Positions 31,781 through 43,475 of a DNA stretch of 64,000 bases are shown here, piece after piece (within the stretch, counting starts at the first letter, position 1; each line of letters begins with the position of its first letter). The notes beneath the pieces were generated by a model. It was given only the letters and a program-made list of their open reading frames with translations. It did no database searches and had not been told where the DNA came from. The stretch is from Sordariomycetes sp. S80-01Y (lineage: Eukaryota > Ascomycota > Sordariomycetes). A program made the translations under genes and the position numbers. The DNA lies in contig JAXQJY010000033.1 in NCBI GenBank assembly GCA_037042185.1, positions 3,720,001-3,784,000 of the forward strand, in the 5' to 3' direction.

Positions 31781-33246
31781 ATGGCTCCCTCGTCTCTCGT
31801 CCCCTCGGCGGCGCCACCAGATCTTGGGGCTCGATCAACCGATCCCTGGACGGGCACCGCCACACGCGAGCAGATCATCGTCGAGGCCTGGGGACAGGGC
31901 CTCAACGTGGGCGCCCTTGTCTTCATCATCTTGGTTGTGCTTTGCAATTACCGCAAGAATGTTCTGCTGCACAAGCTGATTCTGGTCGAGGTGAGGCTCC
32001 ATGCAGGCCCATGAGCCGTCGCGTGACAGCACGGTGAGCGCTGACGAGACAATAAAAGTTGATACTCGCCATCTGGCACGGGATATTCTGCTTCTTCCAG
32101 CGCCCGGCCTACGGATGGCTGTTGAGTGCGACCGCGGTGCCCTTGTACATCTCGTACACGCTGCACAACATCGTCGCCTGGATCAAGATCAAGCCCTTCC
32201 TGCCGGTATGGGGCGGGCGGTTCTTCATCATCTCCCTCATCGTGGTCCAGCCCTACTGGGTGCTCGAGGCCTACTCCAACTTCTCCTACTTCAACGACCT
32301 GGGCCAGGACTGGTTCGAGTCGACCCGGTACTTTGAGCCTCTGGCGCGTGACCCGTGGTGGATCTTCACGACGGTCAAGCTGGTCCTCGTCATCAACAAG
32401 AACTACGAGTACACGATACCAAACCTCATCAGGACGAGCCCGCGCTTCGGCGTCATGTTGCTTTGCATGTTTGTCTCCATCATCTTCCTCGTGACCGACG
32501 TCATCGTCACGGCCCTCGTCTCGGTGCAGAGCGGCATCAACCCCTTCTGGAGGGTGAGCAGCCCCTTTTCCATCCCCCCGGCGCCCTGAGCTGGATGCTG
32601 ACAAGACCGCCAGCTTGCCCTCGTTTTCAAGTGCGCGTCCGACGCCATCTTCCTCGACGACTTCAAGTCCGTGCTCGACCGCATCGCCGAATCAGCCCTC
32701 CGCTACGTCGCCAACCTGCCGACGACGTCCAACGGCGGCCCCGACGGCAAACCACCCACCATTTCATCTGCCCGCCGCCGCGGCAGCTCTGTCGGCTTCC
32801 GCAGGCCAAGCGCAGCGACGAACCGCTTCAACTCGCCGCGGCACATGGTGCACATCTCATCAGACAACGGCCTGCCCGACGGGATGAGTGAAGTTGACGA
32901 GAGGCCGATGTTCGCCAGGGATCCGTGGTCCGAGTCGAGGTTCCGCCATCGGGACATGGGCGGCATCGACGAGGGGAGCCCTCCTGACGGACAGGGAATC
33001 CTCGCCGAGACGACAATCACGATATCCGAGAACGACGAGCTAGGCAAGTCCTCGTCGAGGTTCAGCGGGCGGTCAGGCTCGCAGGAACGTATCCTTCCCG
33101 GCGACCCGGGTTCCAACTTGCAGGCACCAGACTACGGCTGGGGCGATCCGCCAGGACTGAGGAGGCCGCAGGACGAAGAGGCCGGGATCCCGATGCAGCC
33201 CATGAGAGCGAGGACGACGAACAGAGGCGTGGGCTTCGCGTCATGA
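31781..33246 (+). CDS. Multi-span integral membrane protein, fungal, unknown function
   Basis: Three exons, 31781-31990, 32059-32553 and 32614-33246; introns of 68 and 60 bp; 445 residues. An N-terminal segment of about 45 residues is followed by roughly seven hydrophobic helices up to residue 235 (for example VGALVFIILVVLCN, AIWHGIFCFF, FFIISLIVVQPYWVLEAY, FGVMLLCMFVSIIFLV). A polar tail of about 200 Ser/Arg/Asp-rich residues follows. Strikingly aromatic loops (FFQRPAYGW, RDPWWIF) look conserved. The layout resembles receptor-like fungal membrane proteins, but it does not show the Pth11 or rhodopsin signatures I know. Both introns fall between codons and keep the hydrophobic pattern, which supports the model. 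Confidence 0.8.
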
Positions 33247-35107
33247 GGAGCATCATCTCGGGCCCCTCTTGCTGTATATTTGGGACATCGGGAGATGTTG
33301 GATGATTTACGCGAAATGCTTTCAGCGGCGGAGTTGGGTCTGTGGAACAAATACTTATACCCCCATAGCACCAGGCCACGGATTAATTATCCGGGAGCTA
33401 ATTAAATCTGACTGTTTCTTGAATCAAGGTTGATATGCCACCAAGTGACGCTACCGCGTGCAGCCATCGCTCCGGGCTATGCTGTGCAGAGCCAGCGAGG
33501 GGAAGCACCAGACGTGGATCTGATGATGTGCTGGAAACTCAATGCTGATAGCAGCCTGGAACTGGTTTCGTAATTGCGCCCTCCCTTCCCCAGATTTATG
33601 GGGTGGACTGAGTGCAGTCTATCCCGTGGCCTACCCTGGGGGCTGGTGCCCCAACTCTTATCACTTGAGGATTGTGATGCGTATCAACAAATCATAAAAT
33701 TTCGCTTCCCAGGTTGTGACATGGATTGCTATGACGCTCGTTTTCCCGTTGCTCGAGTCGAGATACGTCGTTACGCGTAAACATTTGGAAGTCAATTCCA
33801 CCCTCAGGGGCATCCTATCATCCCAACGATAGTGTCAAAAGCCCGAATGTCCGTGCAGCCAGCCAACTCACTTAGATAAAGACAGGACGGACCCGCTGGC
33901 AGCAGCTGATAGCACGCCGCAAGCCTCGCCATCATCCAAGAAACGCCTCGCATCGCCCGACGCCCACCAAAGCGCAGCGAGTCCGTTACTGATAGGTAAG
34001 ACGGCACCCCGTCGGCGCCATGTGCGCTCCACGTCTGCTAGCACGGCCCCGCGCAGCCCGCAAACGTCATCTAACAGCGCGCGCGCACCGCGTGACTGCA
34101 GCGGCAGCGGCACTGAGCTGAGGTGGGCATCGGTGATCGCCCGGCAGTCCCGGCATTGGCGGCGGCGGCAGCGGCAGCGCGTGGCGGGTGTCTCCCGAAT
34201 TGTGCACTATGGTTTTCCGTGAGGCTCAACCGACGACGACGGACAGCAAAGACAAAATCACACAGTCCAGAAGGGAGGACCCAAATAAGCATAAAATCAA
34301 GGGTGCGCGCTGGTGGGCACTCTGTCCACCGTGGGTTACTCAATTACTGGCCCTCTTCAGTGGGTTTCGCATGTGCGCGGCGCAGAGGCTATGTGTCAGA
34401 GGTGGTCCACGACGATGCTCAATAGCGACGGACGGGGTCGACATCAAGTAATAGACCAGCAGAGATGACACCACGCAAGAGCGATCACCAGCTTATCTAC
34501 CCTTCGAGGGGCCAAGCTCGGTGTCAGAGGAGCGTGGGAGGAACGAGCAACGACCCCCGGGAGGTCCGTCAGAGCGCCCATCTCTTGGCTTTCACTGTGT
34601 GACGCCAGCCAAGCATCGCGCTCGACAGGCATCGAGCCCGTCGTCCAAGACACCTCTTCGCGCGTCCTGCGCTCGTCAACAGATCAAAGCGCCGCCCCGT
34701 AATCACCAGGAGGAGGAGGAGCCCTTCCGATCCATCGCGTGCCTCTTATCTCCCGGAGGAGAACCCTCGAAAGCTTGAACTGACGTCGTGCGCTCCCGGG
34801 GTGGTTTCCAGAAAAAAAAGTCTCCGCCCTTCGCCTTTTTCTCCAGTGTCTCTGACTTGTTGTTATTAAGAGATTCCACCCAGGGCTCCAGCGACCCTTC
34901 TTTAGACTTTGCTTCGCATCCACCCCCTTCGTGCCCTTAATTCTGTTTCGCACGCTCTCTCTCTCTGTGTCGCGTGCGTGTGCCCTTCCATTCCATCCTC
35001 GACCCCAGCTTCCTCGTCTCCCCCCCCGCAGGACCCTGAGAATTTGCTGTCGTTGAGCAGAAGCGAAGCATCATCGCCGCCGGCCGCAGAGCGCACCTTT
35101 CGACAAC
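33247..35107. other. Intergenic region and transporter promoter
   Basis: No gene recognised. The last 250 bp are CT-rich with a short (CT)n run near 34955-34970 and no ATG, consistent with the leader of the downstream gene. Confidence 0.5.
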
Positions 35108-36574
35108 ATGTTCTTTGGTAAGAAGAGGACCGACAAGGAGAAGCCCTCTCCTGAGCTTCCCCCGTCCGAGGACAATGTCTCCGTGCGCGAGGAGCCCACC
35201 GAGGCCCCGGCCAACATCTTCTCAGAGGGCGGGAAGAACTACCGCACCATGGGTCGCTGGGACACGGCCCTGGTCCTCGTCACCAACCAGGTCGGATTGG
35301 GCATCTTGTCCTTGCCGTCGCAGCTCCAGACCTTGGGAATCGTCCCCGGCGTGATCGCCATCGTCGGTTTGGGTCTTCTCAGCACGTATACCGCCTATGA
35401 GCTGCTGCAGTTCTACCGCAGATACCCTCACGTCGTCAACATTGTCGACATGGCGCGCGTTGTCGGAGGGAAGCCCTTCGAGGTGGTGGTTGCCATCGGG
35501 CTCCTGATCAAGCTCGTTCTCACGTGCGCCAGCGCGACCGTCACCCTGTCCGTCGCCTTCAACACCATGAGCGGGCACGCCATGTGCACTGTTGGCTGGG
35601 TTGGTGTCTCGGCTGTGCTCTGCTGGATGCTCTGCCTGCCCCGCAAGTTCGCCTTTGTTGCGCACGTTGGAATTCCCTCCACCATCAGCATCCTTGCCGC
35701 GGTGCTCATTGTCATGATCTCGCTGGGCATCGCCGATCCCAGGGGTGCGCCGCCGGGAGTCTTCGACAAGAAGATCAACGTGGTCGGGGACCCGACCTTC
35801 AAGGAGGGGCTGAGCTCCTGCCTGTCCATCTGTTACGCCTATGCTGGTGAGTTGAAATAATTCTGGTGACCGCAAGCTGTCCAAGTACTGACCAGAGCAG
35901 GCAACGTTGGCTTCGTCTCGTACATGGCCGAGATGAAGAACCCCTCCAAGGACTTCGTCCCTGGTCTGGTCGCCCTTCAGGCCTTCTCCATTCCTCTCTA
36001 TCTCATTGTTTCCATCGCCATCTACTGCCTGGCTGGCCAGTACGTGGCCTCGCCCGCTCTCGGCTCCGCGCCGGAGATCCCCGCCAAGGTCGCCTACGGC
36101 ATCGTCCTGCCCGCCCTGCTGGCCACCGGGCTTGTCTTTGGCCACACCGCCGTCAAGTACCTCTACGTCCTCATCATGCGCACCCTCAAGAGCACCCACC
36201 AGATGACCGACAACTCCGTCAAATCCTGGTCTGCCTGGGTCGGGTCCGCCACCGGCTTCTGGCTCGTCGCCTTCATCATTGCCAACGCAATTCCCATCTT
36301 CGACTCGATCCTGTCGATTTCGTCAGCTACCTTCATCGCTTGGTTCACCTTTGGTATCAGCGCCATCTTCTGGTTCTACATCAACTGGGGCTTCTGCTTC
36401 AGCACCCCGGTCAAGATCTTCCTGACCGTTGTCAACGTCCTCATCATCATGCAGGCCCTCTTCATGAATGGTGCCGGGCTTTGGACCGCCATCACCGGGC
36501 TGCTAGATATTTACGAAAACCCTGACAGCGAGATCAAGGGTGCCTTCACCTGTGCAGATAACTCCATCTTCTGA
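35108..36574 (+). CDS. Amino-acid transporter, AAAP family (Mtr/N-system type)
   Basis: Two exons, 35108-35846 and 35901-36574, with a 54-bp intron; 470 residues. A polar N-terminal tail of about 45 residues precedes about eleven membrane helices. The family stretches are clear: NQVGLGILSLPSQLQTLGI in helix 1, then TYTAYELLQFY, and a C-terminal half with FGHTAVKYLYV. In Neurospora the related Mtr protein imports neutral aliphatic and aromatic amino acids at the plasma membrane by proton symport; substrate range here is inference. The intron splits the codon for the glycine in AYAGNVGFVSYM, a well-conserved place. TATATATAA shortly after the stop may belong to the 3' end. Confidence 0.9.
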
Positions 36575-37261
36575 GCGGGGAGCCCCAGTGTGAGAAATCG
36601 GTTGTCGCTTTCAACGATGACCACGCCGTTGTATATATAATGTACTGCAAGCCTTTGGCGTTTGGGGTGCTTTGCTAGTTTAGAAGTTATGAGAGTTTCA
36701 GCTTGTGAAGGCTCGCTGCTGTCCCAAATAATGTTGGATGGGCCAGGTATCAACGATATTGTGACCGATAATCGTAGTCGTGCGCGTTTCTCTGCCGGGA
36801 AACATGTGTGGGATTCCTCCTGATGAGACTGACGGTTCGAATTATGCTGGACCAAGCGAGTGAGCATGTCTGCCAAGGCCGGGCTAATATGCAGCTTGAC
36901 GATGAACAGGTCGTAATGCGAAGCCCGCCGAACACCGGAGTCTGGCTGCGCACTTGAAGAGCTCCAACGATTGCAGGCCCTGATAGCCCGAACTGCGAAT
37001 CGTTCCTTGCCTGGCAAGAGCCTGCATCTCCTCTGTACCCGACTCTCGTAGCTTTGCTCTCCTGAAGCTGTGTTGCTTGTCTTGTCGAATCGGCGGAGGG
37101 AAATCCGGATAACGGCCTGCGACCCAGTGAGCATATCAGAAAGCCGACACAACGCATTCCACATGATATCTCGGCAAATGCTCGATTCAGTCCCCCGTCC
37201 TTTCGCAGTGAAGAACCTTCTCTATCCCGTACATATACACGTCCTTCCCAAAACACGTCGT
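36575..37261. other. Convergent intergenic region
   Basis: 3' ends of the transporter and of the complex I subunit gene. Minus-strand frames here are not supported by motifs. Confidence 0.5.
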
Positions 37262-37694
37262 CTAGTTGCTCCTCGCTCCGCCCTTGGCCTCCCTCAGCTC
37301 GTCCATCTTGGCTACGCGCTTCTTGAACTCGTCGTACTGGCACTTCTCGTAGCTGTGGCGCTCGTCCTGCATTCGTCAGTCTCTGGCTTCTCCTCGCTGG
37401 GACCTCGCTTCCTGCGGGCTTGATGAAGCGGCGCTGGGCGGGTCGGGAAAGGGAGGGGCGGAACGCACACCGCACTTCCAGGGAGCGTAGAAGGTCTCGC
37501 GTCGGCACTTGTTGAGCGGGATGAGGAGGTGGCCGCAGGAGTCCCGGTAGGCGAGGGGGAGGCGGGCATCGCGCATTTCTTCGCGGGTCGCTTCTGGGAG
37601 GCTATTAGCACATGTCGCGGGGCCCAGAGGTAGCTCTGGATGGAATGGGGACGGTTGACTTACGCCGCGGCTCTGCTGAGGTTCCGGACGCCAT
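37262..37694 (-). CDS. NADH:ubiquinone oxidoreductase subunit B18 / NDUFB7
   Basis: Three exons on the minus strand: 37694-37664, 37593-37469, 37366-37262; introns of 70 and 102 bp; 86 residues. Accessory subunit of respiratory complex I on the intermembrane-space side. The defining twin CX9C motif is complete: Cys pairs in SCGHLLIPLNKC and in KCGDERHSYEKC, followed by the basic tail EFKKRVAKMDEL. These cysteines form disulfides through the Mia40 import route. The first intron's acceptor is the second AG after the branch site (CTAAT..CTCCCAG); the upstream AG would break the frame. The second intron uses a GTGCGT donor. A CACGTG lies about 105 bp upstream of the start. Confidence 0.9.
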
Positions 37695-38430
37695 GGCTGT
37701 GGTTCAATTGGCGATTGAAGGTGGCTGTTGATTGCGGCGTGCTGATGTGAAGTCGAAGTTCGGGTCAAGGTCGGAAGTGGGTCATGGTTGATGCCTCACG
37801 TGTCAGGCAGCCACGGGCACCCGTGGTCTTAGAACACCAAGAAAATCATCATGGCTCTGATTGTGAGCTTCGTTCTCCAAATTTGCCCATTGTGGCATCC
37901 AGCTGTCGCAATGTTCTGCTGGCCATTCACTGCAGATCAGCTAGAGATGAAGTCTCATAGCCGGTATCTTTCGTGTAGTCGATGAGCCGCGCTTGACCAC
38001 ATCATCGACTCGCAGGCAACAGTAGCACATCCTCCGCCAACCGAGTCGATGATTCACGCGGATCCTCCCGCGAGTTTAAAGCAGGCCGGCTAGTATCCAA
38101 GACATCAGAGCAGGCTTTGCGGATTTTCAAACCCTGAAGTGTCGTTGATCGGTTGCGATGCGGTTTCGACGGCTCTCTCAGATCCATTGGCTCACACGCT
38201 CCCGCTCTGTAACCCGCGTCCCTCAGTTGCCCAACCCGGCAACTCCACGACGAGGAGTGTCCTCACCGACTTGAAACGCGTTGCTCGAGACGCGTGGTCG
38301 AAAGCCACTTGTTTGGCTTTGTTTTGTTATTGGAGTGCAGTAGGGGTCGTGTGTTGTCAGTGCAGCTTGCCTCGCCTCTTCACGTCGACTCACATATAAA
38401 TTTCGACAATATCTGCTTCTGAAGATCTCG
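37695..38430. other. Divergent intergenic region
   Basis: Promoters of the complex I subunit gene (minus) and the FHA gene (plus). CACGTG at 37797-37802; TATAAA at 38395-38400. Confidence 0.5.
38395..38400 (+). promoter_or_regulatory. TATA box of the FHA gene
   Basis: TATAAA 250 bp upstream of the main ATG, implying a leader of roughly 220 nt that contains one upstream ORF. Confidence 0.5.
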
Positions 38431-38502
38431 ATGCTCCTAACAAGTGCTCACAAGTATTTGAATTTCTGTATTCTCATCGTTTCTGCTTTCTTCATCGCTT
38501 AG
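38431..38502 (+). other. Upstream ORF in the FHA-gene leader, 23 codons
   Basis: The only ATG between the TATA box and the main start. It encodes a 23-residue hydrophobic peptide beginning MLLTSAHKYLNF and ends 148 bp before the main ATG. If present in the mRNA it should lower main-ORF translation. Confidence 0.45.
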
Positions 38503-38650
38503 CTTTCATCTAGCGTTGACCTCACTCGCTCAGGTCAACCGAGGACAACAGTCACTCAGTCATTCCTTCTCCTCACACAGATTGGTCTTCTTTGATACCC
38601 TCTATTCTTTCTTCAAAATCTCTATATAATATCTATCATCACACGGCAAA

Positions 38651-39388
38651 ATGGCAAGCCACGAAAATGTCATCGCCTGGCTGGTCCCAACGGCACGCGG
38701 CACCAACGCCGACAAAGCAACGAACTTGCCCGAGAACATCTTCAAGACTGTCGCCATCGACTCGGCCGAGTACCTCGCTTCCCGACTTCCCAACCTCATA
38801 CTCAACCGTCCTCAGAAGGCAATCCAGATCACCTTTGATCAGACCCCCAAACGCCCTGGACGGTTCACCCTAGGAACCGACCCCCGGATCTGCGACATCA
38901 TCTTGCCTAATCTGCACGGCGTCTCGAAACAACATTGTGCCCTCAGCTTCGATTCCCAGGCCCGTCTTACCCTGGAGGACTTCTCGGAGATGGGCACCCA
39001 AGTCTGGTATGACTGGGAAAGCTCGGGTGACCAAACAGACTACACCTGGACTCTGGCCAGCGCCCCCGGCACAAATCAGAGAATTACGCTTGACATCCAA
39101 GGCCTTCGCTTTCAGGTCATTCTAAATGACTACCCCGACAGGGATATGAAGATGTATGGAGAGAAGGTGGACGAATTCTGCAAGCAGCCATCTTGGGCTG
39201 ACGGACTGACGGCAGGATGGGACAGGGCGAGCGTCGCGCCGGTTCTGCCACTTTTTGCTGCTGAGCCGCTCTTTAGACACATCTTCGTCAAGGGGATCGG
39301 AGGAGATGAGCCACGGGGGGAGATTTATCTGTGGAATATGGCCAAGCCCTGGGAGCCCATGGTCAAGGCTGCAGCGGCGGCGTGTTGA
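38651..39388 (+). CDS. FHA-domain protein with truncated kinase-like C-terminus
   Basis: Intronless, 245 residues; ATG in a good context (AAAATGG). Residues about 65-150 form a forkhead-associated domain: the GRFTLGTD start, DIILPNLHGVSKQHC with the conserved Ser92 and His95, and strand DFSEMGTQVWYD. FHA domains bind phosphothreonine. The last 35 residues (RHIFVKGIGG, GEIYLWNM, MVKAAA) look like the glycine-rich loop and the strand with the ATP-binding lysine of a protein kinase, after which the protein stops. Moulds have families of FHA kinases; this one would lack the catalytic loop. Either it is a natural stand-alone adaptor or a shortened duplicate. No remaining kinase sequence is visible downstream. 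Confidence 0.8.
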   Translation: MASHENVIAWLVPTARGTNADKATNLPENIFKTVAIDSAEYLASRLPNLILNRPQKAIQITFDQTPKRPGRFTLGTDPRICDIILPNLHGVSKQHCALSFDSQARLTLEDFSEMGTQVWYDWESSGDQTDYTWTLASAPGTNQRITLDIQGLRFQVILNDYPDRDMKMYGEKVDEFCKQPSWADGLTAGWDRASVAPVLPLFAAEPLFRHIFVKGIGGDEPRGEIYLWNMAKPWEPMVKAAAAAC

Positions 39389-40739
39389 GTTGAGACGTAC
39401 GAGACTGTACGCTCGGGGGTCTTTCATCTCGCTATCGGCGTCCGATGGCAACTTGTTTGGCGCCAGCATTCTTATTTTACACAAGATTGATAACATGAAT
39501 CGAACCAATCATTGTTTCCAAGAGACCTTGGGTGCAATCCCATGTGTTGCAAGAGCATAAATGAGAAGAGCCGGTCACGCGTGGTGATAGAAGGCTCGGG
39601 AACCCTTTTAAAGGACTCTGAACCTATATGAATGACTCATTTTGATGTATTCAGCCTCCAGAGACGCGTCCTTCTACGGTGCTGCAGGCAGCATCGTGGC
39701 AGTCGGGACTGGCTTCGTCCCGCCGTCCACTGACTTCAACCCGTCGCAAGTGACTTGTATGCTCTGCAGTGGGGATTTTTCTCACCCAAAGGAAGGATAT
39801 TGGCCTATGCTTCATCAACGACGGCTGCTATGCGCAAAACGATCGTTCCGGTAGCATTTGGGGACCGCGAGCTTGAGGGCAACACTAGTACAAACGACAC
39901 AAATCAGCACTCAAGAAAGCACTCTGTTGCAATTTACCCTACTCAGACAATGCTCTCAGCAGAATCTCTTGGTCTTCGAGATAAATGACTTGACTTTCCA
40001 ATGTAAAGGCCAATGTGTTGCCCCTTCGATTCAGGTGCGAAGGGAAGCAGGGCGTTGCTCTTCTCCTATCCACTTTGGTGTAAGTTGATTGGCTGCTGCA
40101 GCCTTCAGCGTCGCACGACGAGGATAGCTAACTCCTTGACAGCATGAGCTGCAGATAGGTACTCCCACTCCTACAACTGAAAATTCAAATCCAGATACTG
40201 ATTCCGATTCTTCGGGAGAGTTTAATTTGCTCTAGGAAGCCGAATGTGAAGAGCATTCGGGCTTCCCACGCTATCCTCACTATCGAAGTTCATCTGCTCT
40301 ATTCTCGTCTACAACGGCGCGCGCAGCAAAGCAGCACGAGTGACAGGAGTCCTCAAGTCAGCTCTAGAACATGCGGCGAGTACCTCCAACAATATATGGT
40401 GCTGGATGCCTCGCTGTAGCACATACCTGTTCGACAGCTAAGCAACTGATAAGTGAGATGAGGAAGAGCTCTCAACCAGTTCACAAAGGTATGCTGCACA
40501 GCGCTCGAGGAATCTCAAAGCATACCACAGTCTCCGGTTTGCTTCTTCAGTGATCTAGATCACTACCAGCTGCCTCCTGCGATTTGCAATCGTGGCTGTT
40601 GCACCTTCTAACGCATGTGGGCTCTTTGCTCGCGGACGAAGCATGTAGTCGTTCGTTTCGTGAAAATTGCTTCAATGTGATGGCTAGTTGCTGAACTGGA
40701 TCCCGAACGCCTTTCATCACCATGTCCCCTGTCCAGACT
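39389..40739. other. Convergent intergenic region, 1.35 kb
   Basis: Holds the 3' ends of the FHA gene and of RPA43. I looked for the missing kinase catalytic motifs (HRD, DFG, APE) in plus-strand frames and saw none. Confidence 0.5.
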
Positions 40740-42077
40740 TCATTCCTCAGTATACTGTACGCCAGACGTATCTAAAGCCTCAGGCGCCGTCGTCTCCTCC
40801 TCCTCCACAGCCGTCTCGAACTTAGTCATGCTAAAGTCCGGCAACGTCCTCCTTGCCCTCCACTTGCCGCCCTTCTTCTCCTTCCGCTCCTGGGCCTCTT
40901 TCGCCTCTGCCGTCACAAGCGCCCTTTCTTCTTCCTTGTTCAACATTGTCCCCTGCAGGCTGAGATATGTCGACGGACCGCTCACACCAACGTCGAAATT
41001 ACGTATCCGGAAGCGAACCCTGCCCTTGATCTTCTCTCCATCCGCATCGACCCAGTATCCCGTGCTGTGAAGTTGGCGCACGACGCCATGCTCTTCCGCC
41101 CCTGTGACGACCGAGGCCGTTTCTTCGAAGTTGTCTGACTCGTTTGGTACCCAGGTCCACGACTTCGGAAGGCGAAGGGCTTCGATAGAGGCGTTGAATT
41201 TGCCGAAGCAAACCACGCCGATGTGACCCTCTGTTTGCAGGTTGACGCTTCCTTCCATCCAAGCTCCCCGGCTGGGCACGAAGAGCTTAACATTTGCAGT
41301 CACCCAACCAAAGCCACCACCGAACTCGTTCTTAGTGGTCAAGGTTGTGTACGACTCATCGCTCTTCGCGGCCCCCTTCCGCCCGGGCTTTTCGCCGAGC
41401 GCAATGTTGTGGTAATCGAGAAGCACGCCATGCATGGCTGGCACGTAGCGGTCCTTGAGATGGTGTAGATGCTGCGACTCGCAGCCAGAAATAGGTTTCG
41501 CCCATCCCGGGGGGAACAGAGGTTCGTAGAGCGAGATTGTCTGTGTGTAGAAGGGGAACTGGGGGCTTGGCGGAATGTCGGAAGGTGCATGGATTTTGGA
41601 AGAGGGTTTTGAAGGCGCTTCAGTGTCGACGTCCATGGCGTCGGGCTCGCGCTCCTCAGTCACTTCTTGCGCGGCTGTGGGTTCGCTGGTTGCATCGGTG
41701 CTCGCCGTCTCGGCTTTGGATTTCTTGCTCTTCTTCTTCTTTTCTTTCTTGCTCGGTGTCTCGTCCTCTGGCTGATGTTCCTCAGTCTTCAGTTTTGACT
41801 TTTTGCTTTTCTTTGGCGATTCCTCCGCAGCACCAGCGACGGTTGTCTCCTCTGTGGCGGTTGCATCGCTGTCCTTTGACTTCTTCTTCTTTTTCTTTTC
41901 CTTCTTCTCGGCTTTCACCTCGCCTCCGTCCGTGTTCGGGTCGACGGCGCTCTTCGATTTCTTGTGTTTGCGCTCACCATCGGCCTGCGCTTCCTCCTCG
42001 CGAGCGCGCTTCTTTGCAGACTTGTCCTTTTTCTCCTTCTTCGCCTTTACAGGCTCAGTCGTCTCGATTGGCGCCAT
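40740..42077 (-). CDS. rpa43: DNA-directed RNA polymerase I subunit RPA43
   Basis: Intronless, 445 residues. With RPA14 or its equivalent it forms the Pol I stalk in the nucleolus and contacts Rrn3. The first 165 residues are a Lys/Glu-rich, probably disordered extension with several KKKKK-type runs, likely nucleolar-targeting. The core follows: QTISLYEPLFPPGW at the start of the RNP-like domain, HLKDRYVPAMHGVLLDY, then an OB-fold (FVPSRGAWMEGSVNLQTEGHIG, CFGKFNASI). A long highly charged insertion or tail (KEAQERKEKKGGKWRARR) completes it. The N-terminal extension is longer than in budding yeast but common in moulds. Start ATG sits in the CGCCATGG context. Confidence 0.88.
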   Translation of the reverse strand: MAPIETTEPVKAKKEKKDKSAKKRAREEEAQADGERKHKKSKSAVDPNTDGGEVKAEKKEKKKKKKSKDSDATATEETTVAGAAEESPKKSKKSKLKTEEHQPEDETPSKKEKKKKSKKSKAETASTDATSEPTAAQEVTEEREPDAMDVDTEAPSKPSSKIHAPSDIPPSPQFPFYTQTISLYEPLFPPGWAKPISGCESQHLHHLKDRYVPAMHGVLLDYHNIALGEKPGRKGAAKSDESYTTLTTKNEFGGGFGWVTANVKLFVPSRGAWMEGSVNLQTEGHIGVVCFGKFNASIEALRLPKSWTWVPNESDNFEETASVVTGAEEHGVVRQLHSTGYWVDADGEKIKGRVRFRIRNFDVGVSGPSTYLSLQGTMLNKEEERALVTAEAKEAQERKEKKGGKWRARRTLPDFSMTKFETAVEEEETTAPEALDTSGVQYTEE

Positions 42078-43475
42078 GGCGAATTGGTCGGGGGCGCGAG
42101 TGTCGTTGGCCAGTCGTCGCGCAGCGAAAGGTGAGGTGAAGACAAATTGATCGCGAGAGGGAAATTTTTTGGAAGACGCTTTATCGATAGGCTGCCAATG
42201 CGATGGTGGGGGCGGATGTTGGATTGAGTGGAGAAAATTTCCTGATTCGGATACAGCTACTCCCGCTGTAAACCGGTTGTGAAAATGGTTTCTTCAGTGG
42301 CTGGATCGGGAGCACATTGATCAAAACGAGTCCTGTAAAACCTGAGACGATGAGATGTCCCAAATATTGGGCTTTCGATTCATCCGCAATAACTTCCGTG
42401 ATACATTCTCAATACTAAGTCATTCTAGGTAGCGGCTACGAGGCGCAACGCTGGCACGCTGTTAGTTTCGAAGGGATCAGAATAGACAGCAAGACGATGT
42501 CCAATCAGCAAATAATGCATTTAATACTGAGTTTTCTTACGCTAGAAGTGATGTCGACCTCCAAGCCTCGCGCTTGACTTTGTTTTAGTCAAATGCAGGT
42601 TGGGAACCAAAGGTAGGAAAGTAGCTTCCCTTCGCCTTGGGATGACCCCGTAACCGCAGCTCGTCCACCAGACGCTGCTCCAGCCTACTGTCTTTGATTG
42701 GATTAAAGATGGATATAACTCAGAGCTTTGATTACTTTTGGCGCCATTGGCCTCCACTTTCTTCACTTTACAACTTGGTGGGCTTGGTAAGGTGTGCAAC
42801 ATCAGAGCTTGTCGGGTGATGACGCTAGATTCTGTACCACGACTTCTACAGCCTTCAAATTGGCGAGCGTGCGGCTGCGGAGGTGTGCTGTCTTGACGAG
42901 AGCCCAGTGGTCACGTCTTTTAGCCAAGTGACTTTTGACTGTCTTCGGCAGAATTCATCTTTTGGCAAAGGCCGTCGGCCAACATCTGCAAGTACTGGCG
43001 GACTTTCTATACCCTGTCTTCCGCCCTGTCTGCTCAATATTATGCAATTGTGCCGTCTAGCCAGAGAGGTAAACAAAGCATCACGGTGCGGGGAAGGGAA
43101 CCAATGTGCTGGTACTGTGGTAAACTTATTGAAATGACGCCTGTTCCCCGCGTGCCAAGCGCTGGGGTTGAACGTCTGCAGACGTTGTCGATGCCGTGAT
43201 TGATGGAAAATGCCACCTGCAGTTCTTCCGATGTTTACACCCATGACATTAACCATCGACCCCAAGGACGAAATAATTCCGCGGCAGTAGCTTGTATTTG
43301 GGTTAGCTGATCACCGAGGTGAAAAATAATAAAGATGCGATGGACGCCTGCGCAATTGGGTTCAGAGTATCCAATTGCTTTCGCTGTTAAGAACCAGAGC
43401 CCGTCCCACAGCGTCGAGTTTCCGTGTCACTAGACTTCCACCTAGTCCAACTTCCAGCGGCATATATTCTACACC
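42078..43475. other. Divergent intergenic region, 1.4 kb
   Basis: Promoters of RPA43 (minus) and of the pectate lyase (plus). A 136-residue basic minus-strand frame at 42855-43265 was considered and rejected. Confidence 0.5.

Noticed and set aside
42855-43265. 136-codon basic minus-strand frame
   Set aside because: No domain, no upstream promoter signal, position inside a divergent promoter region.
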